Below, in pieces: positions 1 through 7,177 of a DNA stretch of 12,963 bases. A program made the position numbers and the translations under genes. The stretch's first letter is position 1. Each line of letters begins with the position of its first letter. The DNA comes from Isotricha intestinalis (taxonomy: Eukaryota; Ciliophora; Litostomatea; Vestibuliferida; Isotrichidae). The stretch lies in the NCBI GenBank assembly GCA_023807065.1, contig JAJJLU010004446.1, forward strand, positions 1 to 12,963. Reading direction: 5' to 3'. The notes under the pieces were generated by a model. That model saw only the letters and a list, made by a program, of their open reading frames with translations, ran no database searches and was not told the DNA's origin.

Positions 1-261
1 TAAACCCACACTCTCTTCTTTAATTTCTATTTTATTCATATCAATTAATCCAATAATACATTCAATAATTTCTTGTGTTGTGAAACTTGACATTAATAAT
101 TTATGTTGATGTAGATATTCTAAATTAAAATTAGATTCGTAAATTATATTATCTTTTTCTATTATTATATTCATTAAATCTAAATCAGATGATAATTTGA
201 TTAAATATTGTTGATATTCTTTTTGAATTGATGTATTTTCTAATATCCTTATTGATTCCAT
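1..261 (-). CDS. Unknown protein, N-terminal part (runs off left edge)
   Basis: An ATG at 261 opens an uninterrupted minus-strand frame of 87 codons to the window edge, beginning MESIRILENTSIQKEYQQYL. It has no in-frame TAA, TAG or TGA and uses CAA for glutamine. The sequence alternates short hydrophobic and charged stretches and includes IIYESNFNLEYLHQHKLL and TTQEIIECIIGLIDMNKIEI, which looks like a small alpha/beta fold with no signal peptide or membrane segment. I do not recognise the family well enough to name it. The start is chosen because the DNA upstream (262-330) turns into stop-rich A/T sequence. The C-terminus is missing, so the full length is unknown. Its frame is the cleanest in the window. 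Confidence 0.7.
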   Translation of the reverse strand, partial: MESIRILENTSIQKEYQQYLIKLSSDLDLMNIIIEKDNIIYESNFNLEYLHQHKLLMSSFTTQEIIECIIGLIDMNKIEIKEESVGL

Positions 262-337
262 TTATATAAATATATTTTTAATTTAAGTTATATATAAATA
301 AATAAAAAATTAAATTATAATATTTTAAAATAATTAT

Positions 338-790
338 TTATTTCTAATAAATCTTATTCTAATATTCTTTGTATTTAAGATTATCTTCAATAAGCTATTT
401 TATCTTTAAATCTTCAATTTTATTTTTCATTTCAGGATGATTTATTAAATTTTCAATTCCAAATTTATTAATTTAATAAGAATATAATATTCCAATACAA
501 ATATCTCTTCCAATTTCTTTAAGAGAATCAACATTGAAATATTAATAAGCATAATTATCTTTAACTCATCAAAATAAGAAGTTTCTAAAGTAGCAACATT
601 TTCTATATTAAATTCTTTAAATAAATTTATTCTTCCATTTCCTATTTAAACTTTGGCATAGAAAAGTCACTTTTTTCAAAAGAAATATTATTACTTTTTT
701 TAGAAGTATAAAAAGCGAAAAATTTAAAAGAAATAAAATCATCTTTATGATTAACATAAAAAAATGAATTAAAAACACCAAAATTTGCAA
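338..790 (-). CDS. Unknown protein, C-terminal fragment, frameshifted
   Basis: This minus-strand coding stretch starts abruptly where the release-factor homology ends. It reads through [20 protein letters not shown] and KSDFSMPKF, then after one-base shifts near 610 and 560 continues as [17 protein letters not shown] and [20 protein letters not shown], ending in a Lys/Glu-rich tail. Several TAA/TAG codons fall inside the coherent reading (for example [14 protein letters not shown]) and are best read as Gln. The end is uncertain: TAG at 359-361, TAG at 344-346 or TAA at 338-340 could each be the terminator, and all are followed by A/T-only DNA. There is no start of its own, so it is probably the 3' part of a gene joined artificially or by rearrangement to the release factor. 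The family is not recognised. Confidence 0.55.
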
Positions 791-1554
791 TTTGCTCTTT
801 TTCAACTTGGCATGAAACTACTATTCCACTAGGAATATGAGTTATTCTTACTGCTGATTCTGTTTTATTAACAATTTGTCTACCAGCCCCTGAAGAGTGA
901 ATAGAATCAACTTGTAAGTCAGCAGGATTAATTTTAATATTGATAAGTTCAACCTCTGGCATTACTGAAACTGAAGCAATAGATGTTTGAATTCTACCAT
1001 TGCTTCAGTTACAGAAACTCTTTAAACATAATGAGCACCACTTTCAAATTTTAGTTTCGAATAAACACCTCTTCTTAATATTCTAAATGAAGCAAGAGAA
1101 TATCCTCCTAGTGGTGTTGGATCTGAATTTAATATTTGAAGCTTCCATCCTTTTTTATCAATATAATGTGAATAAATCTAAACAATCACCAGCAAAAATA
1201 TTAGCTTCATCACCACCAGCTGCTCCTCTAATTTTCATGATAATATTTTTATCATCATTAGCATCTTTTGGTAATAATTCTATTATAATTTTATTTCTTA
1301 ACTCTTCAATCTTTTCTGTTAATTCACTAATAGTCATTTTAGCCATTTCTCTAATTTCACTATCTTTATCTTTTAAAATATTTTCAGCATCTTTTTTATC
1401 ATTTTCAATCTTAGTAAGTTTATGAAATAAAAGAACCGCAGGTTCTAAATCACTTCTTTCTTTTGATAATTTAGTCATTGCTGCTATTTCTTAATTTATC
1501 TATTTCTTCAATCCTTTTTTTCATTGCTTTTAAAAGTTCTATTATATAATCCAT
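790..1554 (-). CDS. prfA: Peptide chain release factor 1, bacterial/organellar class; frameshifted and 3'-truncated
   Basis: RF1 reads UAA/UAG in the ribosomal A site and triggers hydrolysis of peptidyl-tRNA. After about 17 N-terminal codons from ATG 1554, the read-out aligns with the family throughout: [32 protein letters not shown] then [78 protein letters not shown]. At least three one-base shifts (near 1505, 1150 and 1000) break the frame. Homology stops at EKEQIAN near 790, so the last quarter is missing. In-frame TAA occurs where family members have Gln (HYVQRV). Both key motifs differ from the family: the PxT codon-recognition tripeptide reads S-V-T, and GGQ reads G-R-Q. A nuclear gene for the mitochondrial factor is one possibility, but no transit peptide is seen. 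A pseudogene or a transferred bacterial gene are the alternatives. Confidence 0.88.
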
Positions 1555-1561
1555 TTTAAAT

Positions 1562-1567
1562 ACCTCC
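1562..1567 (-). promoter_or_regulatory. Shine-Dalgarno-like GGAGGT upstream of the release factor
   Basis: On the minus strand GGAGGT lies 7 bases before ATG 1554 (GGAGGTATTTAAAATG). It is a perfect bacterial-type ribosome-binding site in DNA where G-rich hexamers are rare. Together with the 30-base gap to the previous gene's TAA (1585-1587) it resembles a bacterial operon junction, which conflicts with the in-frame TAA codons of the neighbouring genes. It could be coincidence. Confidence 0.4.
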
Positions 1568-1584
1568 AAAATTCAGTCTAATCT

Positions 1585-2979
1585 TTAATTTAAGAAAGCT
1601 AATAAAATAAACTCTCCAATTAAAAATAATACTACTATTAAAAAAGTAGCACCATTACTAGGGCTACTCTTATCTAATTAAACTTAATTAAATTATTGAT
1701 TTTGTAGTATTGCTAAAATGTCTTTTTACCATCAACAGTAATAACTCTAATTGTTAAATTATCACTTAAGGAAGCAATACTTTCTTTTACAAATCCACTA
1801 TTAAATCTAGCTAAAGTTCCGTTATATTTAATAGTTTTAATAGAATTAGAAATAATACCATAGAATCAACAATATCACCTTTATTCATACTATTAATAAC
1901 ATTATCTTCATCTCCTTTTTTAACAACACTTCCAACCATTGAATTAACAACTTCTGGTTTATTTATATTATTAATTGCAATATCTTCATCTATTTTTTTT
2001 ATTGTATCTACTAATTAATTTACAAAAGAACCTTTATTTAATTCATCCATTCCATGTTCTTCTTCAATTTTCTGAGAAGAAATTAAATTATCATTATTAT
2101 TTTTTAGATTTGAATCTTCTTTTCTTTTTAAGTTTCATAATTCATTCTCTTCTTCTTTAACTTTTTCTTCTTCCTTTTCTTTCTCTTATAAATAAACATA
2201 AACTTGTTCTTCTTTATCATCTTGTTTATTTTCATCAACTTTATCAATTATCACTATCATCATTTTTTTCTTCTTCTTCTTCTTCTTCTTTTTTTACTTC
2301 TTCAACTTTTTCAATTATACTTTCACTAATTATTTTATTTTCTTCTTTTTTTTCTTCTTCTTTTTTTTTCTTTTATTCTTCTTCTTCTTTTTTTTTCCCT
2401 TTCAATATTTCTCTTTCTAATCTTTCCTCTTCTTCTCTTTTTTTTAATTTCAGGATAATATTTACCAAAAATTCATCTTTCTTCTCATAATATCTTCAAC
2501 ATCAACAAATAAATCAACAAATTCATCTAAAGACAAACCAACAACTTTAATATCATTACTTCAAGCAATAACAGTTTCATCTCTTAATTTCCCTTTTAAG
2601 AAATAATCAACTCCAATTAAATTACCTTTTTTAATATCTTTCCCAGAAACTTCTTTTTTCCCAATTTCAACTCTTTTTTCTTTTTACAAACCCCATTTTC
2701 TAAATAATATAAAATATCACCATATTTCACCTTCTTTAACAATAGCATCCCCTTTTTTAAAATTCCCTCTTATAACATTTAAAGCTAATTTTTTCTGTTC
2801 TTCAGGTTCTAAAACTTGTAACAATTTTTCATTTATATTTTTTGTTCTTTCAGCTTTATCTTTCATAACATGTTCATATAATTCTTTATCTAAAGTAAAA
2901 ATTGTTTATTATCAAAATGTTTTGAATTCTGATAAATCCATCCAAATTTTCCACCATAATGATATAATTCTTCATACAT
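1585..2979 (-). CDS. Cyclic-nucleotide-binding-domain protein with Glu/Lys-rich linker and C-terminal membrane anchor, frameshifted
   Basis: Starting at ATG 2979 (MYEELYHYGGKFGW), the read-out gives a helical lead (DKELYEHVMKDKAERTKNI, NEKLLQVLEPEEQKKLAL). A cNMP-binding beta-roll follows: GNFKKGDAIVKEGE, YGDILYYLENGV, KKEVSGKDIKKGNLIGVDYF, RDETVIA, and a C-helix DEFVDLFVDVEDIMRRKMNF. The phosphate-binding cassette is degenerate: the usual FGE-ALL and R-A pattern reads IGVDYFL with RDET, so the ligand-contacting Glu is missing. About 100 Glu/Lys-rich residues follow (codons GAA/AAA), then short repeats (VVNSMVGSVVKKGDED, VINSMNKGDIVDSM), a compact region (RFNSGFVKESIASLSDNLTI) and a 22-residue hydrophobic end (ATFLIVVLFLIGEFILLAFL) before TAA 1585-1587. 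In-frame TAA and TGA, plus several one-base shifts, interrupt it. That all parts form one gene is inference from shared strand and lack of a gap. Confidence 0.65.
2160..2460. repeat. TTC/TTT-rich low-complexity tract with (TTC)7 microsatellite
   Basis: This tract is almost pure pyrimidine on the plus strand. It contains seven perfect TTC units plus TT at 2268-2290, and further TTC runs near 2341-2365 and 2374-2385. On the minus strand it encodes the poly-Glu/Lys linker of the cNMP-binding protein. The frame changes inside it are most easily explained by slippage or base-calling error. Confidence 0.85.
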
Positions 2980-3332
2980 TATATCAATAAATTTATAATT
3001 AATATTAGTTATTTTTAAAAATTTTTATTTAAAATTTATAAATTTGACAAATTTTTATATTGAAGAAATTAATAATGAGAATAGAAAATAGAGTTAATAA
3101 TATCTGTTCTTAAATTTATGAATAAAACATCATTAAAACCATATAAAAAAATAATTGTTTATTTTAAAAATGAGATTTATAAATCAAATTAATAATCAAT
3201 TTATTGTATATTAGTTAATAAATATTATTATATCACATTCTATTAATGTTTAATAAATAAAAGATAAAAATATTATATCTTTAATACTTTTATTATAATC
3301 ATAATTAAAAGATGATAATATTTTTTTTTTCT
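2980..3332. other. AT-only spacer
   Basis: About 350 bases of nearly pure A/T with stops in every frame and no coherent coding signal on either strand. It lies upstream of the minus-strand cNMP-binding gene and so probably holds its promoter and 5' leader. I see no repeat, hairpin or RNA gene. Confidence 0.6.
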
Positions 3333-3452
3333 TTAGGGAATGAACCAATTATCTAAACCAAAATAATAATCAGAATTTCTATTTAAATCAATAACAATTG
3401 AATCAGATCTTTATTTTTCATTATTTTTTGGATTTCTATTTTTTCTAGTCAT
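3333..3452 (-). CDS. Small hypothetical ORF (39 residues) or 5' remnant of a longer gene
   Basis: ATG 3452 begins MTRKNRNPKNNEKQRSDSIV and continues IDLNRNSDYYFGLDNWFIP to a TAA at 3333-3335. One internal TAA is read as Gln at residue 14. The composition is mixed (Trp, Pro, Asp, Gly), unlike the low-complexity A/T DNA on both sides, which is why I list it. It has a basic N-terminus and no membrane segment. If the TAA at 3333 is also Gln, the frame continues only into low-complexity sequence. It could be a small protein or the first exon of a gene broken off here. The family is not recognised. Confidence 0.35.
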
Positions 3453-3529
3453 ACAATTATTTAAATATATATTTTTTCATATTGTTCTTATATAGTATCA
3501 AATTTATATAAAAATTAAATACTAAAGAA

Positions 3530-3860
3530 TATTCTCAACCTAAAATCCCAACAACTTTTTCAAATTCAGAAATATGCTTCTAAAGCAAAAACCTTCAAAA
3601 GTGGAATTTTTATGTCCAATAACATTAAGTCAATACCAACAAATTTCTCTTCAACTTCAGATAAATCATTCAAGTTTTCAACCAAAACATCAGTCAATCA
3701 GTTACCAAGTTTTAAGTTAAAAACAATGGATGACTTAAAGCTAGAAACAGATCTGCCAAGTTTGATATCAAAAGCATCTTTGCATACTTTGAATGATTTA
3801 AAATGGCCGCCACCAGAAAACAGAATGTTGGCGAATCAGCCAGGCTCTTTTCTGCTTTGT
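3530..3860 (+). CDS. Ser/Thr/Lys-rich hypothetical coding block, GC-richer than surroundings
   Basis: The plus frame is free of TAA, TAG and TGA from about 3522 to 3917, which is striking in this A/T background. The convincing part reads SKAKTFKSGIFMSNNIKSIP, TSDKSFKFSTKTSVNQLPSF, KLKTMDDLKLETDLPSLISK, ASLHTLNDLKWPPPENRMLA, NQPG. ATG 3612 is an internal candidate start, but the frame is open well upstream of it. There is no membrane segment or recognised domain, and the region is probably disordered. G+C is clearly higher here than on either side, and the right border coincides with the point where the minus-strand Hsp70 reading ends. A second plus frame and part of the minus strand are also open when TAA/TAG are read as Gln, so strand and frame are not certain. 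I treat it as an exon or gene piece from a different context. Confidence 0.45.
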
Positions 3861-4820
3861 GACCTATTTTTTCTAATATTGATTTTGTATTATTATTATA
3901 ATCAGCTGGAATTGTAATTACTATATTATTTATTTTTTAATTCATTTTTATTTCTACTTCATTTTTTAATATTTCAAGTGAAATTTCTTCTGGATTTTTT
4001 TATTTCTTCATTATTTTTTTTAGAACTATATTGTAGATACACTGATTCATCTTTTATTATTTTCATATTACTTCTTTTAATATCTTCTTGTATTATTGTA
4101 TCATCCCATTTATGACTATTTAATCTTTTACTTTCATATATTGTAGATTTAGAATATACTCCTATATATATAGCTGAATCTCCAACAAATGTAGTTTTAT
4201 TTGAAAAACAAACAACTGAATTAATTAATCTACTACCATTTCCACGATTTTTTAATATTTCAATTTTATTATTATCATCCATTATTCCAATACATAAGGT
4301 TGTTATTCATAAATTAACACCAATATATAAACTTGATGTTTCTAAAAATTTATCTAATTTTTCTTCTCTTTTCTCAGAGTCCTCATTGATATCCTTATTA
4401 ATTTTAATTTCATTATCTTTTCCATCATTAACTAGCTTTAACTTATCTTTTAAAACAGAATTATTTTCGAGAATCATTGAAATTTTAATTTTTTTTTCTT
4501 TATCTACTCAAGAGTGAATTTTGTCAAAATTTATTTTTTAATACGTTACCACTATTTCTTTTATATATATTAATAGTTATTTTTTCTTGATATTTTTTAC
4601 ATACTAAAGGATTATTTTTTAAATCTTAAAAGATTTTTTAAATATAAGGTATATGACTTAGATTTTATATTTTGATGTATTATTTTTCATTTAAACTATT
4701 AAATTTTAATTGATTATGATTAATTTTTATTTTTTTTTCCTCAATTATTTTATTTAATTCATTTATTGATTTAGTAAAAAGAATTTCAAATTCAAATATA
4801 TGATACAAAGGAGATTTCAT
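3857..4820 (-). CDS. Divergent Hsp70 ATPase-domain protein with N-terminal extension, truncated
   Basis: From ATG 4820 (or the join near 4804) one minus frame runs about 265 codons once TAA is read as Gln and TGA as sense; a one-base shift near 4003 follows. About the first 175 residues are a Lys/Asn-rich extension (YIKIQNLSHIPYIQKIF, VCKKYQEKITINIYIKEIVV). The Hsp70 nucleotide-binding domain then begins: SLYIGVNL-TGA-ITTLCIGI (phosphate loop), NSVVCFSNKTTFVGDSAIY, IYESKRLNSHKWDD (cf. KRLIGR-FDD), and after the shift NPEEISLEILKNEVEIK and INNIVITIPADYNNNTKSIL (cf. VVTVPA-FN). Canonical residues of the loop GIDLGTT are changed (D to N, G to TGA, T to I), so nucleotide binding is doubtful. The reading ends within lobe I at about 3857; the rest of the ATPase domain and the peptide-binding domain are absent. 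Possibly an atypical Hsp70-like protein rather than a housekeeping chaperone. Confidence 0.75.
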
Positions 4821-5298
4821 AAATAATTTAAAAGAAGGAAATGGAATAGAAATAACAAATACTAGTAAATTTGAAGGTAAATTTATAAAAGATAAGCAAA
4901 ATGGTTTTGGTAAAATAAATTTTAATAATGATGATTTTTATGAAGGGAATGTTTTAAATCATAAATTTGATGGGAAAGGTCATTTTTTTTGGAAAAAAAA
5001 ATAATAAAGAATATATTGGAAATTATACTAACGGGGATTTCAATGGAGAAGGATTATATTAATGGACTGAAAATCAATATTATAAAGGAAATTATATTAA
5101 TGGTAAAGAAGGAAAAGAGAAAATAAATTTTCTGATCATTTGAAATTTTGAAAATGTAAAACCGAATGGAATTGGTATTTTTGTTGATCTAAAGGAAATG
5201 AAAAAGAAGTTCAGTTTATTAATGGAATATTTAATAAAGAATATAAAAAAACTAATTATAAGGACAACAAAGATAATTCTGAAAAAAATGACAAGTAA
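4804..5298 (+). CDS. MORN-repeat protein fragment, frameshifted
   Basis: Tandem MORN repeats (about 23 residues each, pattern Y-x-G-x-[FW]-x2-G-x2-x-G-x-G) are seen: YKGDFINNLKEGNGI, FEGKFIKDKQNGFGKINF, FYEGNVLNHKFDGKGHFFW. After a one-base shift near 4995 come EYIGNYTNGDFNGEGLY-TAA-WTE and YYKGNYINGKEGKEK, then after further shifts FENVKPNGIGIFVD and GNEKEVQFINGIFNKEYKK. The TAA inside a repeat is a Gln codon. MORN proteins commonly bind membranes or scaffold cytoskeletal structures; no catalytic domain is visible. No start codon precedes the first repeat, and the DNA immediately to the left belongs to the opposite-strand Hsp70 reading, so the 5' part is missing. The end is the TAA at 5296-5298 if it is a stop. 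If it is Gln, the frame continues directly into the next ORF. Confidence 0.85.
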
Positions 5299-5307
5299 AA
5301 TTCATTT

Positions 5308-5750
5308 ATGAATTTTTTTTTGATAAAATTTTTTTCTTTTTATTGTTTATGAAATAATAATAATTTTATATTAGGAGATTATTGTTATTTTTCAAATAAT
5401 GAAAGAGAAAAAAAATTTTATATAGAAACAAAACATAAATATATAAAAATAAAAGCAAATTTTAATTTTTTTTAATTTTTGGGAAACGAATATGCATATT
5501 TAAAATTTAATAATGAAATTGTTTGATATGATAATTATAATTGGTGTGATAAAGTTTTAATTAGAAATTATTAAAAATATGGAATTAATATTTATGGTAG
5601 TGAATTTTCAGATAGAATTGGTGTTCCTATTGAAGTTATTTTACTTAAAAAGATAATAATGAAATTGTTTTAACTTTTGGAAATAAAATTAATAAAAATT
5701 CTTGTGATGCTTCTTAGGGTATTAGTCATGTTTCTATTTATATTAAATAA
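5308..5750 (+). CDS. Putative secreted protein with a beta-sandwich-like C-terminal domain, one frameshift
   Basis: ATG 5308 starts a hydrophobic signal-like segment (MNFFLIKFFSFYCL), followed by a Cys-containing domain: NFILGDYCYFSNNEREKKFY, NEYAYLKFNNEIV-TGA-YDNYNWCDKV, YGINIYGSEFSDRIGVPIEV. After one base is lost in an A run near 5652 it continues EIVLTFGNKINKNSCDAS-TAG-GISHVSIYIK and stops at TAA 5748-5750, followed by T-rich spacer. The two in-frame TGAs sit where Trp fits, and TAG precedes GISHV. The WCD, DRIGVP and terminal SHVSIYIK elements resemble a repeated domain in extracellular ciliate proteins that I recall without a formal name. It lies only 9 bases after the MORN ORF's TAA and in the same frame, which is too close for an independent eukaryotic gene, so a join or read-through is possible. 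Confidence 0.6.
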
Positions 5751-6075
5751 GTTTTTATATTATATTTTTTTAATAAAAATGTATTTTATTTATTTTTTGT
5801 TAAGTTTTTTTTCATTTGGTTTTTTCGTATTTTAAATTTAGTTTTTTAATTTATTTGAATTTAGTGTTTTATCATTTTTTAGTTTTTTTCATTTTTGATA
5901 TTTACTTTTTTATTATTTAAATTTGGTTTTTTTTTTAAAATTTTTTATGTTTAAATAAAAAAAATCTAGTGTTTATTTAATTCGAAAAATAAAACAAATA
6001 TAAAAAATTTAATTAAAAAATCCATATAAATTAAAAAAGATTAAAAAAAATACAAAAAAAAAAAGACAAAAACAT
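5751..6075. other. T-rich then A-rich convergent intergenic spacer with degenerate short repeats
   Basis: This region lies between two convergent gene ends. The left half is T-rich with degenerate recurrences of an AATTTAGT/AAATTTGG core followed by a T run (for example near 5833, 5858 and 5918). From about 5955 it switches to A-rich. The polarity switch matches the 3' sides of a plus-strand and a minus-strand gene. There is no coding signal. Confidence 0.55.
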
Positions 6076-6831
6076 TTAACTAAACATTTCTTCAAACATT
6101 TGATTTTCTCCATTTTTCTTATCAAACTTCTTAGTCCAAGGACCATAAGTTTTATATTTTCTAAATTTCAAATCACGATCTTCATTTTAAGTAGCAGGAA
6201 ATTTCATAAAAGGTTAATTAACAACATATTTAGGGCGATAAAAAGTTTCAAAAGGAATATGTATATTAATAATTAAATGATAAGTCTAGAAAATTAATTT
6301 TTTTCCAAATTTTTTAAAAATTATATCCGAATATTCCAGTTAAACCATTATTTCTATAATATAAAACTCCCATTGCATCTTTCATATGATTTTTTTTAAG
6401 AGCTTTTCTTGTTTGAGAATAAATATTATCTTCTTTTAAAATTGTCATATTTTTTACTTAAATATTCATTTTGAATTTAAATTAGTAAAAATGTATTTTT
6501 ATTATCTAAAACATATTTATTTTTTTTACAAGTCCCATAAGTTCATTTATATTTTTCCTATTGAAATCAATGTCTAAATCAAATTTGATTTATATGTCAT
6601 TGTTAATTCATTACCTTGAATTATAAAATTGTTCTTTTGTAAATCTAGGCCAAAGATATTTATCTGAAAATTCACTTTTTGGGATTTGATCTGATGTTAA
6701 TTGACATTTTGATTTTTTTATATAGTCTTTTTGTAAATCTGTATAAAATGTGTCTTCTACGTAATTGTGAAGAAATAATCCATGAAGATATGGGTTGAAT
6801 GTGTCATATGGTATTGACAATGGATTGACAT
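6076..6831 (-). CDS. Hypothetical protein, about 250 residues, apparently complete, with frameshifts
   Basis: ATG 6831 (ATGTCAATCC) followed by one missing base gives PLSIPYDTFNPYLHGLFL, then HNYVEDTFYTDLQKDYIKKS, DQIPKSEFSDKYLWPRFTKE, QFYNSR, DLDIDFNRKNINELMGLVKK, YVLDNKNTFLLIQIQNEYLS, KEDNIYSQTRKALKKNHM, DAMGVLYYRNNGLTGIFGYN. After a shift near 6310 come FETFYRPKYVVNQPFMKFPA, DRDLKFRKYKTYGPWTKKFD, GENQMFEEMFS and TAA 6076-6078. TAA and TAG codons inside (VVN-TAA-PFMKF, PAT-TAA-NED) are Gln, yet the last TAA is followed only by low-complexity DNA and marks a natural end. The protein is soluble, rich in aromatic residues and basic at the C-terminus, with no signal peptide. Its compact, uniform make-up suggests a structural component such as a ciliary or ribosomal protein, but I do not recognise it. 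Confidence 0.7.
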
Positions 6832-7177
6832 TTTTTTTTATTATTTTCGGAAAAGTTTAATTTTTTATTTTTTTTTAAGAGATTTTTTTTGAGGTTTTAT
6901 TTATAAAGTTTAATTTTTTATTCAATATTAAAATTTTTTTTTTTATTTCATGATAAATTTTTTTTTGGAAAAGTTTTTTAAATTAAAAATATTTTTTTTT
7001 ATAAATAATATTATTTAACTCTTATAACTAGATTTTCTTATATAAATAACCATATTTATTATTTAAAAGAATTTATCTTTTTAGTAATAATCCATTAATA
7101 AAAAAATTTAAAAATTAGAAACATTTTTTTATATACAAAATAAAAAAAAATCAATTTGTGTTTTATTATTAAAAATA
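6832..7177. other. AT-only spacer
   Basis: Mostly T runs up to about 7010, then mixed A/T, with stops in all frames. It separates two minus-strand genes and so contains the 3' end of the gene on its right and the promoter of the gene on its left. No repeat, RNA gene or coding signal is seen. Confidence 0.55.

Noticed and set aside
617..805. Minus/plus hydrophobic Phe/Leu/Lys ORF at the same place as the 338-790 fragment
   Set aside because: Low-complexity shadow frame. The other minus frame has diverse composition and continues coherently.
1087..1425. Plus-strand ORF of 112 codons
   Set aside because: It is antisense to the release-factor reading, which has clear family similarity. The ORF is Leu/Ser-rich as expected for a shadow frame.
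1975..2160. Plus-strand ORF of 61 codons, Leu-rich
   Set aside because: Antisense of the Glu/Lys-rich linker of the cNMP-binding protein.
3803..3862. Short plus-strand ORF starting ATGGCCGCC with a Kozak-like context (19 codons to TGA)
   Set aside because: Too short, overlaps a longer open frame, and its TGA may not be a stop in this genome.
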